From the NCBI GenBank assembly GCA_022564295.1, contig JADFLR010000019.1:1-64000 (forward strand): DNA of 64,000 bases. The letters are read 5' to 3'. The position numbers were made by a program, and so were the translations under genes. The notes beneath the pieces are model-generated. The model did not search any database. It saw only the letters and a list, made by a program, of their open reading frames with translations, and was not told where the DNA came from. Within the stretch, counting starts at the first letter, position 1, and the number at the start of each line of letters is the position of its first letter. This DNA is from Bacteroidota bacterium. Its GTDB lineage: Bacteria > Bacteroidota > Ignavibacteria > Ignavibacteriales > Ignavibacteriaceae. Of the stretch, positions 1 through 8,522 are shown in pieces.

Positions 1-671
1 TGCAGCAGTTTTGTATATTCATCAAAAGTAATCTCAATCGCACCAAACATTTGTAAGTGTTCGGTCATATACTGAACATCAAGAAGAAGAAAATCTTTTT
101 CAATTAAGTGATTTATCAGCCCTATTAATGCAGCTTTTGATGCTTCTGAAACCTTTGAAAACATCGATTCGCCAAAAAACGCACCTCTAAAAGTTACACC
201 GTAAAGACCTCCAACAAGTTCGCCGTTAAGCCAGGTTTCAACAGTATGAACATGACCACGTTTTCTTAATCTTTTATAAGCATCTATTAATTCCTGTGAG
301 ATCCATGTTTCCTCTCTTTCGGAACAACCCATAATTACATTTGTAAAGTCCGTATCGAATTTTATTTCAAAGTTTTTTTTCTCAATTGCTTTTCTTGCAG
401 AGCGTGGGAAATTGAAACTATCCAGGGGAATAATAGTTCTAACATCAGGCATATACCAGTTTATGGCTCCCGTTTTATCGTTAGCCATCGGAAAAGCACC
501 ACTTGCATATAGCCGAAGCATATTATCCGGTTTTAATAACTCTTTCGGATCAAATTGGTTTCTTGAATCCATTCTTAAATCTTTCCAGAAATTATTTCTT
601 TTAAACTTAATAAATATCTGCTTATCTCTCAATCGATTTTTGTTGATGGCAGAATTTTTGCTGTAACTCAT
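1..671 (-). CDS. aat: Leucyl/phenylalanyl-tRNA--protein transferase, 3' end cut by window edge
   Basis: This cytosolic enzyme transfers Leu or Phe from aminoacyl-tRNA to proteins with N-terminal Arg or Lys, marking them for the ClpS/ClpAP N-end-rule pathway. Reading leftward from ATG at 671 the frame stays open to position 1. It shows the family landmarks in order: ASGAFPMA, INWYMPD, VETWLNGELVGGLYGV, FRGAFFGESMFSK and LLDVQYMTEHLQMFGAIEI. The N-terminus is about 30 residues longer than the Escherichia coli form. The last residues lie outside the window. Its start faces the divergent carbamate kinase gene across a short A+T-rich gap that probably holds both promoters. Identification rests on motif order and is firm. 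Confidence 0.93.
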   Translation of the reverse strand, partial: MSYSKNSAINKNRLRDKQIFIKFKRNNFWKDLRMDSRNQFDPKELLKPDNMLRLYASGAFPMANDKTGAINWYMPDVRTIIPLDSFNFPRSARKAIEKKNFEIKFDTDFTNVIMGCSEREETWISQELIDAYKRLRKRGHVHTVETWLNGELVGGLYGVTFRGAFFGESMFSKVSEASKAALIGLINHLIEKDFLLLDVQYMTEHLQMFGAIEITFDEYTKLL

Positions 672-758
672 ACGATAACGTTTTTATTTAAGAGTGAGGC
701 TCTATAAGTTTATATAATGTTTTTATAAATAATTTTAATAATTATTTGGGATATATAA

Positions 759-1706
759 TTGAATAAGAAAATTGCTGTTGTTGCATTTGGAGGGAATGCC
801 CTGTTAAGAGGAGATGAAATTGGTACAATCAAACAGCAGGATAAACGTACCTACGATACTTGCATCCATTTATTAAAACTATTAGAAGATGGATATAATA
901 TCGTGATTACGCACGGTAATGGTCCGCAGGTTGGTAACATCATGCTCAGAAACGATGCCGGTTATAATGCCTATAAAATACCGAAGATGCCCTTAGATAT
1001 CTGTGTTGCCGATTCTCAGGGTGGAATAGGTTATATGATTGAGCGGCAGATGAAAAATATCCTTACGGAACACAAAATAAGAAAAAATGTTGTAACGCTT
1101 GTTACACAAGTGGTTGTAGATATTAATGATCTTGCATTTAAGGAACCCACAAAACCAATCGGAGCTTTTTATTTAAAGGAAGAGGCAGAACTTCTTTCCA
1201 AAGCAAATCCCAATCTTGTTTTCAAGGAAGATCCGGGCAAAAGAGGTTGGCGAAGAGTAGTTCCATCTCCAAAGCCACAGGAAATCCTTAATCATAAAAT
1301 CATTAAGAACCTTTCAAAAAAAGGCAACATTGTAATTGCAGCAGGTGGTGGGGGAGTTCCTGTTTATAAAGACAATGATAAAAATTTACAGGGTGTAGAA
1401 GCTGTAATTGATAAAGATCTTGCTTCGGCTTTATTGGCAAGAGAAATTGGTGCGGAAGCATTTTTTATTTTAACCGATGTTCCAAAAGTTTATTTGAATT
1501 TTAAAAAGCCGGATCAAAAAGAATTAAATAAAGTTACCATAGCAAAAGCGGAAAAATATTTTGCCGAAGGACAATTTGCTACAGGAAGTATGGGGCCAAA
1601 AATTCTTGCAGCAATTGATTTTGTAAAAAATGGTGGTAAGGAGACTATCATTACCGAATCCACTCAACTTGCAAACAAAAACTGCGGAACAAGAATAGTC
1701 CCGTAG
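759..1706 (+). CDS. arcC: Carbamate kinase
   Basis: Catalyses ATP + carbamate <-> ADP + carbamoyl phosphate, usually run toward ATP in arginine or purine fermentation. The 315 residues match the usual length. The amino-acid-kinase fold motifs are visible: AFGGNALL at the N-terminus, THGNGPQVGN near residue 50, PGKRGWRRVVPSP mid-protein, IAAGGGGVPV, ALLAREIGA, FILTDV and the C-terminal GTRIVP. The start is TTG, with only a weak TTTGGGA upstream. No arginine deiminase or ornithine carbamoyltransferase lies beside it, but a YfcC-type carrier of the ArcD/DcuC superfamily lies at 8523-9965. The gene ends on a genuine TAG stop, which matters because TAG also interrupts other frames here. Confidence 0.94.
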   Translation: MNKKIAVVAFGGNALLRGDEIGTIKQQDKRTYDTCIHLLKLLEDGYNIVITHGNGPQVGNIMLRNDAGYNAYKIPKMPLDICVADSQGGIGYMIERQMKNILTEHKIRKNVVTLVTQVVVDINDLAFKEPTKPIGAFYLKEEAELLSKANPNLVFKEDPGKRGWRRVVPSPKPQEILNHKIIKNLSKKGNIVIAAGGGGVPVYKDNDKNLQGVEAVIDKDLASALLAREIGAEAFFILTDVPKVYLNFKKPDQKELNKVTIAKAEKYFAEGQFATGSMGPKILAAIDFVKNGGKETIITESTQLANKNCGTRIVP

Positions 1707-1880
1707 ATTTTTTTTCGAACCAATAGCTCTTAAATTGGCTTTACAATTTATTGACAATTAAGTGGAAAAAAGTTTGACTTTATAAACGAATCCTTATATT
1801 TCAAACCAACTGCATAAGAAAAAGATATTTTATTTACTCTAATAAATCATTTATCTGTTCACATTTATAGGAGGCAACTT

Positions 1881-2570
1881 ATGAAAAAAGTGCTTTACAT
1901 TTCACTTATCGCACTTGTGGGATTTACCTTTTCTGCAAATGCCGGAATGAAACTGAAACTACGTTCTGATCTTTCGAATGAGAACACTGCAACTTTGGGG
2001 AACCATAATTTTGAATCGAATATGTAGCTTAAGCTACCTGTTGAATTAACACCTTCTGGTCAAATGGAATTGCTAAGGGGTTTATTCCTAATCGGTTTGG
2101 CTTTAGATGTTACTTTTCCACTCGGTGACTTAGGTGATTTTTGGAGCACAGGATTTTCAGCCCATGCAATGCTTGCTTATATGATTACCAGAAGTATACT
2201 TTTAAATCTTTCTGTTGGTTATATAAGATTTGGTGAAAAGGAATCAATTGAAAATTTTGATCAAAGTTATTCATGGATCCCAATATTATTAGGATTAAAT
2301 TATATTTTTAATCAGGGGCAAAATTTTAGGCCGTTTATTGGGCTAGCTCTCGGTTATTATTTAATACGTTTATCATTCAGTTTCAATTCTGATGAGCAGA
2401 GCTTTAACAATGAAGAATTTGGAATCGCACCGCGAATTGGTGTATACTTTTTTGTGTCAGCCGCAATACTACTTTCACTCACTGCAGAATATAATTTGAT
2501 ATTTACTGAGGGATCCAGTACAACTGCTTTCGGAATCTTATTCAGTATAATGTTTGCACTTGGCAATTGA
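1881..2570 (+). pseudogene. Outer-membrane beta-barrel protein gene interrupted by in-frame TAG
   Basis: A strong Shine-Dalgarno (AGGAGG, 7 bases upstream) precedes ATG 1881, which opens a classical signal peptide (lysine start, hydrophobic core, cleavage after SANA). At codon 49 the frame meets TAG (2025-2027). The same frame then continues without break to TGA at 2570 and encodes alternating hydrophobic strands rich in Gly and Tyr typical of an OMP_b-brl/porin-like barrel (LALDVTFPLGDLGD, RPFIGLALGYY, GIAPRIGVYFF) ending in a hydrophobic strand. Joined, the product would be 229 residues, a usual size for this family. Without readthrough only a 48-residue peptide with the signal sequence is made. 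It is either a nonsense mutation, an assembly error or a suppressed amber. Confidence 0.75.
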
Positions 2571-2597
2571 TACCACTCTAAGTTATTTATAATAATA

Positions 2598-2629
2598 GGC
2601 GAAGAACAACTCTTCGCCCTTTTTATTTT
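2598..2629 (+). terminator. Rho-independent terminator after the barrel gene
   Basis: GGCGAAGA (2598-2605), loop ACAAC, TCTTCGCC (2611-2618), followed by CTTTTTATTTT. It is a perfect 8-bp stem with a T-tract on the plus strand, placed between two convergent genes. The minus-strand reading has only a weak T-run. Confidence 0.85.
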
Positions 2630-2644
2630 AAATGCAGATAAGTT

Positions 2645-3376
2645 TTATTCTTCTGTTCTTTTGATAAATTCCTGGATTATTGGGTCATCAGAATTAATTA
2701 AATTTTCCTGGCTGCCGGTAAAATGAATTACTCCCTCATTCATCATAGCTACTTTGCTGGCAACATTTTTAACGCTGTACATATCATGTGTTACTACTAT
2801 TGAAGTTACATTCAATCTTTCGGTTAATTCTTTAATCAATATATCAATAGAATCAGACATAATTGGATCGAGACCCGTAGTGGGTTCATCGTAAAGAATG
2901 TAATCAGGATTAGTAATTAAAGCACGTGCTAATCCAACTCTCTTTTTCATTCCGCCTGAAAGTTCCGCAGGTTTCAGTTTTTGAGTTCCGGGCATTTCTA
3001 CCATTTCAAGTTTTTCAACCACTAATTTTTTTATTTCCTGTGTAGTGTAACTATTATCAGATTCAACCAATGCCAGTGATATATTTTCTTCAACAGTCAT
3101 CGAATCGAAAAGTGCAGAACCTTGAAACAAAAAACCGAATTTTTTCCTCAGCTTATATAAATCTTTAATATTCAATTCATTTACAGTTTGATCTTCAACT
3201 TTTATGAAACCGGAATCAGGCATTATTAAGCCGACAATATGTTTCAGTAAAACACTCTTACCACAGCCACTTTTGCCAATTATAACAATAGTTTCTCCTG
3301 TCCCGATGTTAAGATTTATACCGCGCAGTACATTATTTTCTCCGAAACTTTTATGTAAGTTATTTATTTCAATCAT
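2645..3376 (-). CDS. ABC transporter ATP-binding protein, MlaF-like
   Basis: 243-residue ATPase of the type that drives retrograde phospholipid or lipid transport (Mla/Ttg2 family). Walker A is GKSGCGKS (about residue 33). The Q-loop segment FQGSALFDSMTVEENI is characteristic of MlaF rather than other ABC ATPases. The signature is LSGGMKKR, with GLARAL after it, Walker B is YILYDEPTTGLDP, and the switch histidine lies in VVTHDM. An MlaE-type permease and an MlaD-type MCE protein normally adjoin it, but neither is visible within the flanking 3 kb, so the partners must be encoded elsewhere. Family assignment is good; the transported lipid is inferred. Confidence 0.88.
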   Translation of the reverse strand: MIEINNLHKSFGENNVLRGINLNIGTGETIVIIGKSGCGKSVLLKHIVGLIMPDSGFIKVEDQTVNELNIKDLYKLRKKFGFLFQGSALFDSMTVEENISLALVESDNSYTTQEIKKLVVEKLEMVEMPGTQKLKPAELSGGMKKRVGLARALITNPDYILYDEPTTGLDPIMSDSIDILIKELTERLNVTSIVVTHDMYSVKNVASKVAMMNEGVIHFTGSQENLINSDDPIIQEFIKRTEE

Positions 3377-3435
3377 TGTGTTAAATCACTTTATACAAAG
3401 ATAGTATTTTTATCATTTTAAATTATTGTCTGATA

Positions 3436-3487
3436 GAACTCGTCTCGACCTTCCTACCGGACAGGCAGGTTCATCGGGACTCGTTTC
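3436..3487. repeat. Decayed intergenic inverted repeat
   Basis: Arms AACTCGTCTCGA and TCGGGACTCGTT are imperfect inverted copies enclosing CCTACCGGACAGGCAGG. The same CGAGTCCCGA/TCGGGACGAG unit recurs at 7753-7779, and the CCTGCC...GGCAGG unit recurs at 13943, 15154 and 18650, so these are members of short dispersed G+C-rich intergenic repeats. The rest of the 3377-3575 gap is plain A+T-rich DNA. Confidence 0.55.
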
Positions 3488-3575
3488 ATTTGGCAGATAA
3501 AATTTGATGAATCATTCAAACAAATAATATTGTTTGCTAAATTGTAATATAATATAATTATTACTTGAGGATAAA

Positions 3576-6029
3576 ATGAATAGAACAGTTTTCACTCTTG
3601 TAGTTATAGTAATATTTATTTTACCATTGTATGCACAAACACATTTTCCATCGTACTATGAACAAAATAAATTTAATCTAACCTCTCCGGGTGCATTTAA
3701 GTTTGGATTATATGGATATGATAATCCAGCATTTCTTGCTCTTCAACCATCCGCCGATCTTTACTTTACCTGGAATAACAAGGTAGGCAGTTGGAGTGAT
3801 TTTAATAATTGGGGTCTATTCGCAGCATTTCCAAATGTAGGTTTTGGTGTAGTTAGGAACGATCTAAATAATAGAAATTTTAACGATTATAAAATCTCAG
3901 GAGCTTTAGGTGGAGATGCATTTGCTGTCGGTATTGGTGTTGGATGGTCATCGGGAGACACTTATGATGTAAACAGGGCAACCTATTTTACTGTTGGAAG
4001 TTATTACAGACCGAATCCTTTTTTATCTTTTGGATTAATCGGAAACTTTTCCTCCGAAAGTGTTGGCGAAAGCACGTTGGATTTTGCTGTAAGACCGCTT
4101 GCTAATGAAGTCGTGACTTTATTTGGAGATTATCTAATTGGAAGAAATAAATCATCAGAAGAAATTGATTGGAGCGCGGGCGTTGTAGTTGAACCGGTTG
4201 ACGGTTTACGTTTAACAGGAAGATATTTTAGTACGGATGTGTTTAATCTTGGAGTTCAGTTAAGCTTTGGTAGTGCAGGAATAACAACCCAAATTAATTA
4301 CGATAAAGATGGTAATCATTCCTTTAACTCGTATGGGATAAGAATTGGAGCATACGACAGACATCCTTTTACTGCACTCAGTAAAAATACAGATTATGTT
4401 AAAATAAATTTACTCGGTCCACTCAAATATCAACGCTACCGTTATTTTGATAATTCTAATACATTGATTGAACTGCTCAAACAGATAGATGCTGCTGCGG
4501 ATGATGAAAGTGTCGCAGGAATTGCGATAAACACATCAGGTATGAGAATTAACAGGGAAATGATTTGGGAGTTAAGAGAGCAGCTTAAAATGTTTAAATC
4601 AAAAGGAAAGAAAGTTGTTATCTATATTGATCGTGTAGGAATTAATGAATACCAATTAGCATCGGTAGCCGATAAAATAGTTATAGACCCGATTGGTTCA
4701 ATTACACTTCAGGGATTTATTTTAGGCAGGCAATACTATAAAGGTACGCTCGAAAAAATTGGAATAGGGTTTCGTGAACTAAGATATTTTAAATATAAAT
4801 CAGCGGCAGAAACATTTGCCAACGATAAAATGAGTGAAGCTGACAGAGAACAGAGGCAAAAGCTTGTTGATGATTTTTACAAACTTGCAAAAATTGATAT
4901 TTCGGAAGGTCGTGGATTCACCAACACAAAATTTGATAACATAGTTAATAACCAGGTCTTCTTTTTATCCGCTGAAGCTTTAGCTGAAGGATTGGTTGAT
5001 ACTATTGCCCGATGGGACGCAATTGACAATATAATTGAAAAAATTGAAGGTGACAATAAAAGATTAGTTAAACCCGGCTCGTTAAGGGAATTTAAATTGC
5101 CAAACGATTACCATTGGGGAAAGAAACCACAGATAGCATTAATCTATGCCATAGGTGCCTGTGCAATGGATAGAGGAATAAAAGCAAGAACTTTAGTTAA
5201 TTATGTTCAGAAAGCAGTAGATGATGATAATGTAAAAGCAATTATCTTAAGAGTAGATTCGCCCGGTGGCGATGGGCTTGCATCTGATTTGATTGCAGAG
5301 GTTTTGAAAAAAGCAAACGGTAAAAAACCTGTATTTGTATCGCAGGGATTTGTTGCTGCTTCGGGAGGTTACTGGCTTTCGATGTATGCTGATACAATTA
5401 TTGCAGCACCTACAACTATTACAGGATCTATCGGAGTGATTGGCGGTTATTATTTCAATAAATCCTTTAAAGAGGAATTGGGTGTAACTACCGATTATGT
5501 AAAACGGGGGAAACATGCAGATTTAGGTTTTGGTATGCGGTTGCCGCTGCTCAATATTCCTATTCCCAACAGAGATTTAAACGATGAAGAATTATTAAAG
5601 TTTGAAAGCGCAATTAAATCAATGTATAAGGAGTTTGTGCAGAAGGTTGCTAACGGAAGGAATAAAACCTATGATGAAATTGAAGATATAGCGGAAGGAA
5701 GGATCTGGTCAGGATATGATGCAAAGAAAAATGGGTTGGTTGATTTGTTCGGCGGATTATCAACAGCAATTGAACTTGCTGAAGAAAAATCAGGTTTGAA
5801 TAAAAAGGATTATGATTTAGTTGAATACCCTCAACGCCCATGGTTTAATTTCGGAAGTTTTATCCCAATTTTGTTAGGGATTGAAACCGAAGTGAAGATT
5901 GTTAAAGACCCGTTGATAGAAGATCTGAAATTCAGATTGAAGTTTAACGGTTACCCTATGCCTATTTTACCACAGAGTGATATGGGTATGATGTTTAATG
6001 ATGCCCTGTTAATGGATAGCGATGAATAA
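3576..6029 (+). CDS. sppA: Signal peptide peptidase SppA with N-terminal barrel-like domain
   Basis: 817-residue exported protein. Residues 1-21 are a signal peptide ending LYAQ. About residues 25-275 form Gly- and aromatic-rich strands resembling an outer-membrane barrel (DNPAFLALQPSADLYF, FGLIGNFSSES). The tandem SppA serine protease domains follow. The Ser/Lys dyad of the 67-kDa SppA type is visible: Lys408 in FKYKSAAETF of the first domain and Ser596 in FVAASGGYW of the second, with SPGGDGLASD and TITGSIGVIGGYY around it. SppA degrades cleaved signal peptides in the inner membrane; fusion to a barrel-like module suggests a periplasmic or outer-membrane location instead (inference). ATG is preceded by GAGG. 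Flanking genes are unrelated. Confidence 0.9.
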   Translation: MNRTVFTLVVIVIFILPLYAQTHFPSYYEQNKFNLTSPGAFKFGLYGYDNPAFLALQPSADLYFTWNNKVGSWSDFNNWGLFAAFPNVGFGVVRNDLNNRNFNDYKISGALGGDAFAVGIGVGWSSGDTYDVNRATYFTVGSYYRPNPFLSFGLIGNFSSESVGESTLDFAVRPLANEVVTLFGDYLIGRNKSSEEIDWSAGVVVEPVDGLRLTGRYFSTDVFNLGVQLSFGSAGITTQINYDKDGNHSFNSYGIRIGAYDRHPFTALSKNTDYVKINLLGPLKYQRYRYFDNSNTLIELLKQIDAAADDESVAGIAINTSGMRINREMIWELREQLKMFKSKGKKVVIYIDRVGINEYQLASVADKIVIDPIGSITLQGFILGRQYYKGTLEKIGIGFRELRYFKYKSAAETFANDKMSEADREQRQKLVDDFYKLAKIDISEGRGFTNTKFDNIVNNQVFFLSAEALAEGLVDTIARWDAIDNIIEKIEGDNKRLVKPGSLREFKLPNDYHWGKKPQIALIYAIGACAMDRGIKARTLVNYVQKAVDDDNVKAIILRVDSPGGDGLASDLIAEVLKKANGKKPVFVSQGFVAASGGYWLSMYADTIIAAPTTITGSIGVIGGYYFNKSFKEELGVTTDYVKRGKHADLGFGMRLPLLNIPIPNRDLNDEELLKFESAIKSMYKEFVQKVANGRNKTYDEIEDIAEGRIWSGYDAKKNGLVDLFGGLSTAIELAEEKSGLNKKDYDLVEYPQRPWFNFGSFIPILLGIETEVKIVKDPLIEDLKFRLKFNGYPMPILPQSDMGMMFNDALLMDSDE

Positions 6030-6153
6030 ATACTAACTGATTTTAAGTAATATTTATTTTCTTTCCATTGTTCTATATTAAATGAAGCAAGTTGACCGGT
6101 TGCCATAGCAAACTGCTAAAACGTTTATTACACTTATCATTTTGACATTAGCC

Positions 6154-6301
6154 CACGACTTAAGTCTGTGTTGTACAGGTCTGAATTGTCATTCTGAATG
6201 GAGCGTGACGGAATGAAGAATCTCATCCTTGATAAAATTGAGACACTTCACTGCGATTCAGTGTAACAAAATATAGTTCTGCAACAGACTCTTAAATCGT
6301 G
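6154..6301. repeat. 148-bp element with 21-bp imperfect terminal inverted repeats
   Basis: Left end CACGACTTAAGTCTGTGTTGT (6154-6174) and right end 6281-6301 are imperfect reverse complements. The left end also contains the palindrome GACTTAAGTC. Inside is a TGTCATTCTGAATGGAGCGTGACGG-like stretch of a kind often dispersed between bacterial genes. No coding sequence. It occupies most of the 424-bp gap 6030-6453; the remainder is A+T-rich with no recognisable feature. It may be a non-autonomous miniature element. Confidence 0.5.
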
Positions 6302-6453
6302 AGTTAATATACAACACTTTATTTTTTTAACCATTTCAACGTTTTTCCATATCAGTTTTTAAACGGTCAACTTGAGTTAAATGAAAAGGGGTTTTGTTGA
6401 ATGACTTTTCCGCAGAGTAAGATATATTGCTAAGTGAAGATAAGAAAATAATT

Positions 6454-7692
6454 TTAATGTGAAACAACCAGTGGAAGCGTGTAATTTTTTAAATTTCCGG
6501 CAGCATCAGTTAATTTTATCTTAACGTCTTTATAACCATTCTCAATGTAAATCGTTTTACTGAATAGTAAATCACTATTCTTCTGTACATCAATTCGATT
6601 GCCGTCAATTGTAATATCTTTCACATCACCGTAAACCATTCCGGAAAATATCACTTCATACGGGTTTTTGCTGAAAGGTATCGAGTAGTCTAAATAAACT
6701 TTTCCTTCGTACAATTCATTTCCCCAAAAGTAATAACCGCCAATTACCCATTTGATAAATTCGGGTGCAATATTATCAAATATTACGGAGCCGAGATTGT
6801 AGTAGAAATAATCTTTTCTATTTTCGGATAAAATTAAGTATAGATCATATTCTCCAATCAAATTATCAACATTAAAATTACGTTCCAATAAATATTTATC
6901 ACCCGTTAACTTAATGGATGTTATCTCTTTGTTATTATCCGAATAGTAAGCTTCTGCAATCTTATAAAGATTTGGACCATCATAATACTTGTTGTTTGGA
7001 GAAGGATATAACACGAGATGCGGATTTAGTGAAACCGAATCACAAAGAACGGATATGTTTAATTCTTTTTTCCCTTTATAAATTGGAATCTTCGCATCCA
7101 CCGGAATTGTCGTTGGTAATATTTTCGAATTATTTTTTATAAGAAGAGAAACAGTCGCAATTTTTTCTGTTATGTAAGAGTTCAGGATTAAATTATATTT
7201 TAAAAGGTAAGATTCAATATCATAAACTTCAGTACGAAAGCCCATCGGGAATCTTCTTGTTATCTCTTTATCAATTAATTCAATACCGGTCATTATGGTA
7301 GGCACCTGGGGGTCGAGGGTTATATGAGTAGTTCGGTAGAATTCTTTTTCTCTATTTTGAATTAAAATTTCGAGATATGGCTTTCGGTTGAGTACAAAAT
7401 CGATTGCAAGTTCTTGGGCAATTTTGGGGAACTCCGAATAGTTTATTAAAAACTCTAACGGTTTTTCAAAATTATTACTGCTAATTTTAAATTGATGGAG
7501 TGTTACATCCTTATATTTAACAATTCCTTTGCACTGAATATTATCATCACCAATTAAAAAGACAGAGAAATTTATTCCATTTAAAGATTCTTCGTTTTTC
7601 TCAACTTTAAATTGATGATCATCAAAATTGGTGCATGATAACGCCGTCATAGATATCAGCGCAATCAATGAAAATCTTAGTGCTATTTTCAC
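6454..7692 (-). CDS. Putative lipoprotein with Ig-like C-terminus
   Basis: 412 residues starting at GTG. A short basic N-terminus and hydrophobic stretch end in the lipobox ALSC (Cys20), so export and lipidation are likely. The rest is beta-rich without a family I recognise; the last ~90 residues contain KLTDAAGNLKNYTLPL, a typical Ig-like/bacterial cadherin-type strand ending. No catalytic motif is seen. The gene stands alone between the 6154-6301 element and a repeat-bearing gap. Function unknown; probably cell-envelope structural or adhesive. Confidence 0.7.
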   Translation of the reverse strand: MKIALRFSLIALISMTALSCTNFDDHQFKVEKNEESLNGINFSVFLIGDDNIQCKGIVKYKDVTLHQFKISSNNFEKPLEFLINYSEFPKIAQELAIDFVLNRKPYLEILIQNREKEFYRTTHITLDPQVPTIMTGIELIDKEITRRFPMGFRTEVYDIESYLLKYNLILNSYITEKIATVSLLIKNNSKILPTTIPVDAKIPIYKGKKELNISVLCDSVSLNPHLVLYPSPNNKYYDGPNLYKIAEAYYSDNNKEITSIKLTGDKYLLERNFNVDNLIGEYDLYLILSENRKDYFYYNLGSVIFDNIAPEFIKWVIGGYYFWGNELYEGKVYLDYSIPFSKNPYEVIFSGMVYGDVKDITIDGNRIDVQKNSDLLFSKTIYIENGYKDVKIKLTDAAGNLKNYTLPLVVSH

Positions 7693-7752
7693 AGTATAGA
7701 TAAAATTAGTTCTCCAAATCCCGAATGACTGATTTTAATAAAGAGTGTTGAT

Positions 7753-7779
7753 ACGAGTCCCGACTTATCGGGACGAGTT
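7753..7779. repeat. Short intergenic hairpin repeat (CGAGTCCCGA type)
   Basis: ACGAGTCCCGA, spacer CTTA, TCGGGACGAGTT: a hairpin related to the unit at 3436-3487. The surrounding gap 7693-8029 (337 bp) has no gene I can support; a 75-codon frame in it has no ribosome binding site or family resemblance. Confidence 0.5.
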
Positions 7780-8029
7780 CCATCTGAAAAAAACAAACAA
7801 TTATAAACAGATGAAACAGTTTAAAACACATAGCCAAACAGGGGACGCCAAAATAGAGCTATTCATTAACACTTACAAATATATTGCTAAATATTTTTGG
7901 ATATTTTTTATCTGCAATAACATTTCTGCCTGCAATTTCTTTTACGCAAATAAGTTAGTGAAAATGAGGTGAGATAAACTTTTTTTTGCTCTAGAAGATA
8001 GAAATAGAAATGCTATTTAAAAACCAATC

Positions 8030-8521
8030 TTATTCCTCAACAAAATTAAAAGCATCTATCGCCATTTTAAAATATTTAATATCACTCCCATTTAAAAGAA
8101 ACACCCAATTGTCATTTACCCAGCCGTACCATTTGCGTCCTTTTTCATCTGTTCCGCTTGCTCTCCACTTGCCGTTAACGTTTCCTCTGAAGTGGTTTTT
8201 CATTTTATCAAAGTTAGGCACGATAGCAAATTCAAAATATTCATCGGCAGCAGTTTTGTTTGGTGTTTGAACAGTACTGATAACTATTCTACCTTCGCCG
8301 TATGTTGAAGAAAAACCGACCAGCGATGATTTTAGATTTTTCCTGGCGATAACTCCTTTCATTCCGCCAATTTCGTCAGGGAAAACATCTGTAATTTTTG
8401 CTTCGGGTTTTGGTGGGTCAAAGTCAGTATTGAAATCAGGGCTACAGCCGGACAAAGTTATTAGAATGATTAAGCTAACTGTTGTTAGTAAGAATCTTAT
8501 TCTTATTTTATTCTTCTCCAT
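8030..8521 (-). CDS. Small lipoprotein of unknown function
   Basis: 163 residues. A charged N-terminus and a long hydrophobic stretch end in the lipobox LSGC (Cys26), followed by a Pro- and Asp-rich linker and a compact domain (IGGMKGVIARKN, YGEGRIVISTVQT, WYGWVNDNWVFLLNG). The last motif suggests a small beta-sandwich that senses or binds something at the envelope, but I recognise no family. It begins one base after the stop of the YfcC-type transporter on the same strand, so the two are almost certainly co-transcribed and translationally coupled, which suggests an accessory role to that transporter (inference). Confidence 0.75.
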   Translation of the reverse strand: MEKNKIRIRFLLTTVSLIILITLSGCSPDFNTDFDPPKPEAKITDVFPDEIGGMKGVIARKNLKSSLVGFSSTYGEGRIVISTVQTPNKTAADEYFEFAIVPNFDKMKNHFRGNVNGKWRASGTDEKGRKWYGWVNDNWVFLLNGSDIKYFKMAIDAFNFVEE

Positions 8522-8522
8522 T

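Noticed and set aside
7745-7972. 75-codon open frame in the gap 7693-8029
   Set aside because: It starts inside a dispersed hairpin repeat, has no ribosome binding site and resembles no protein.
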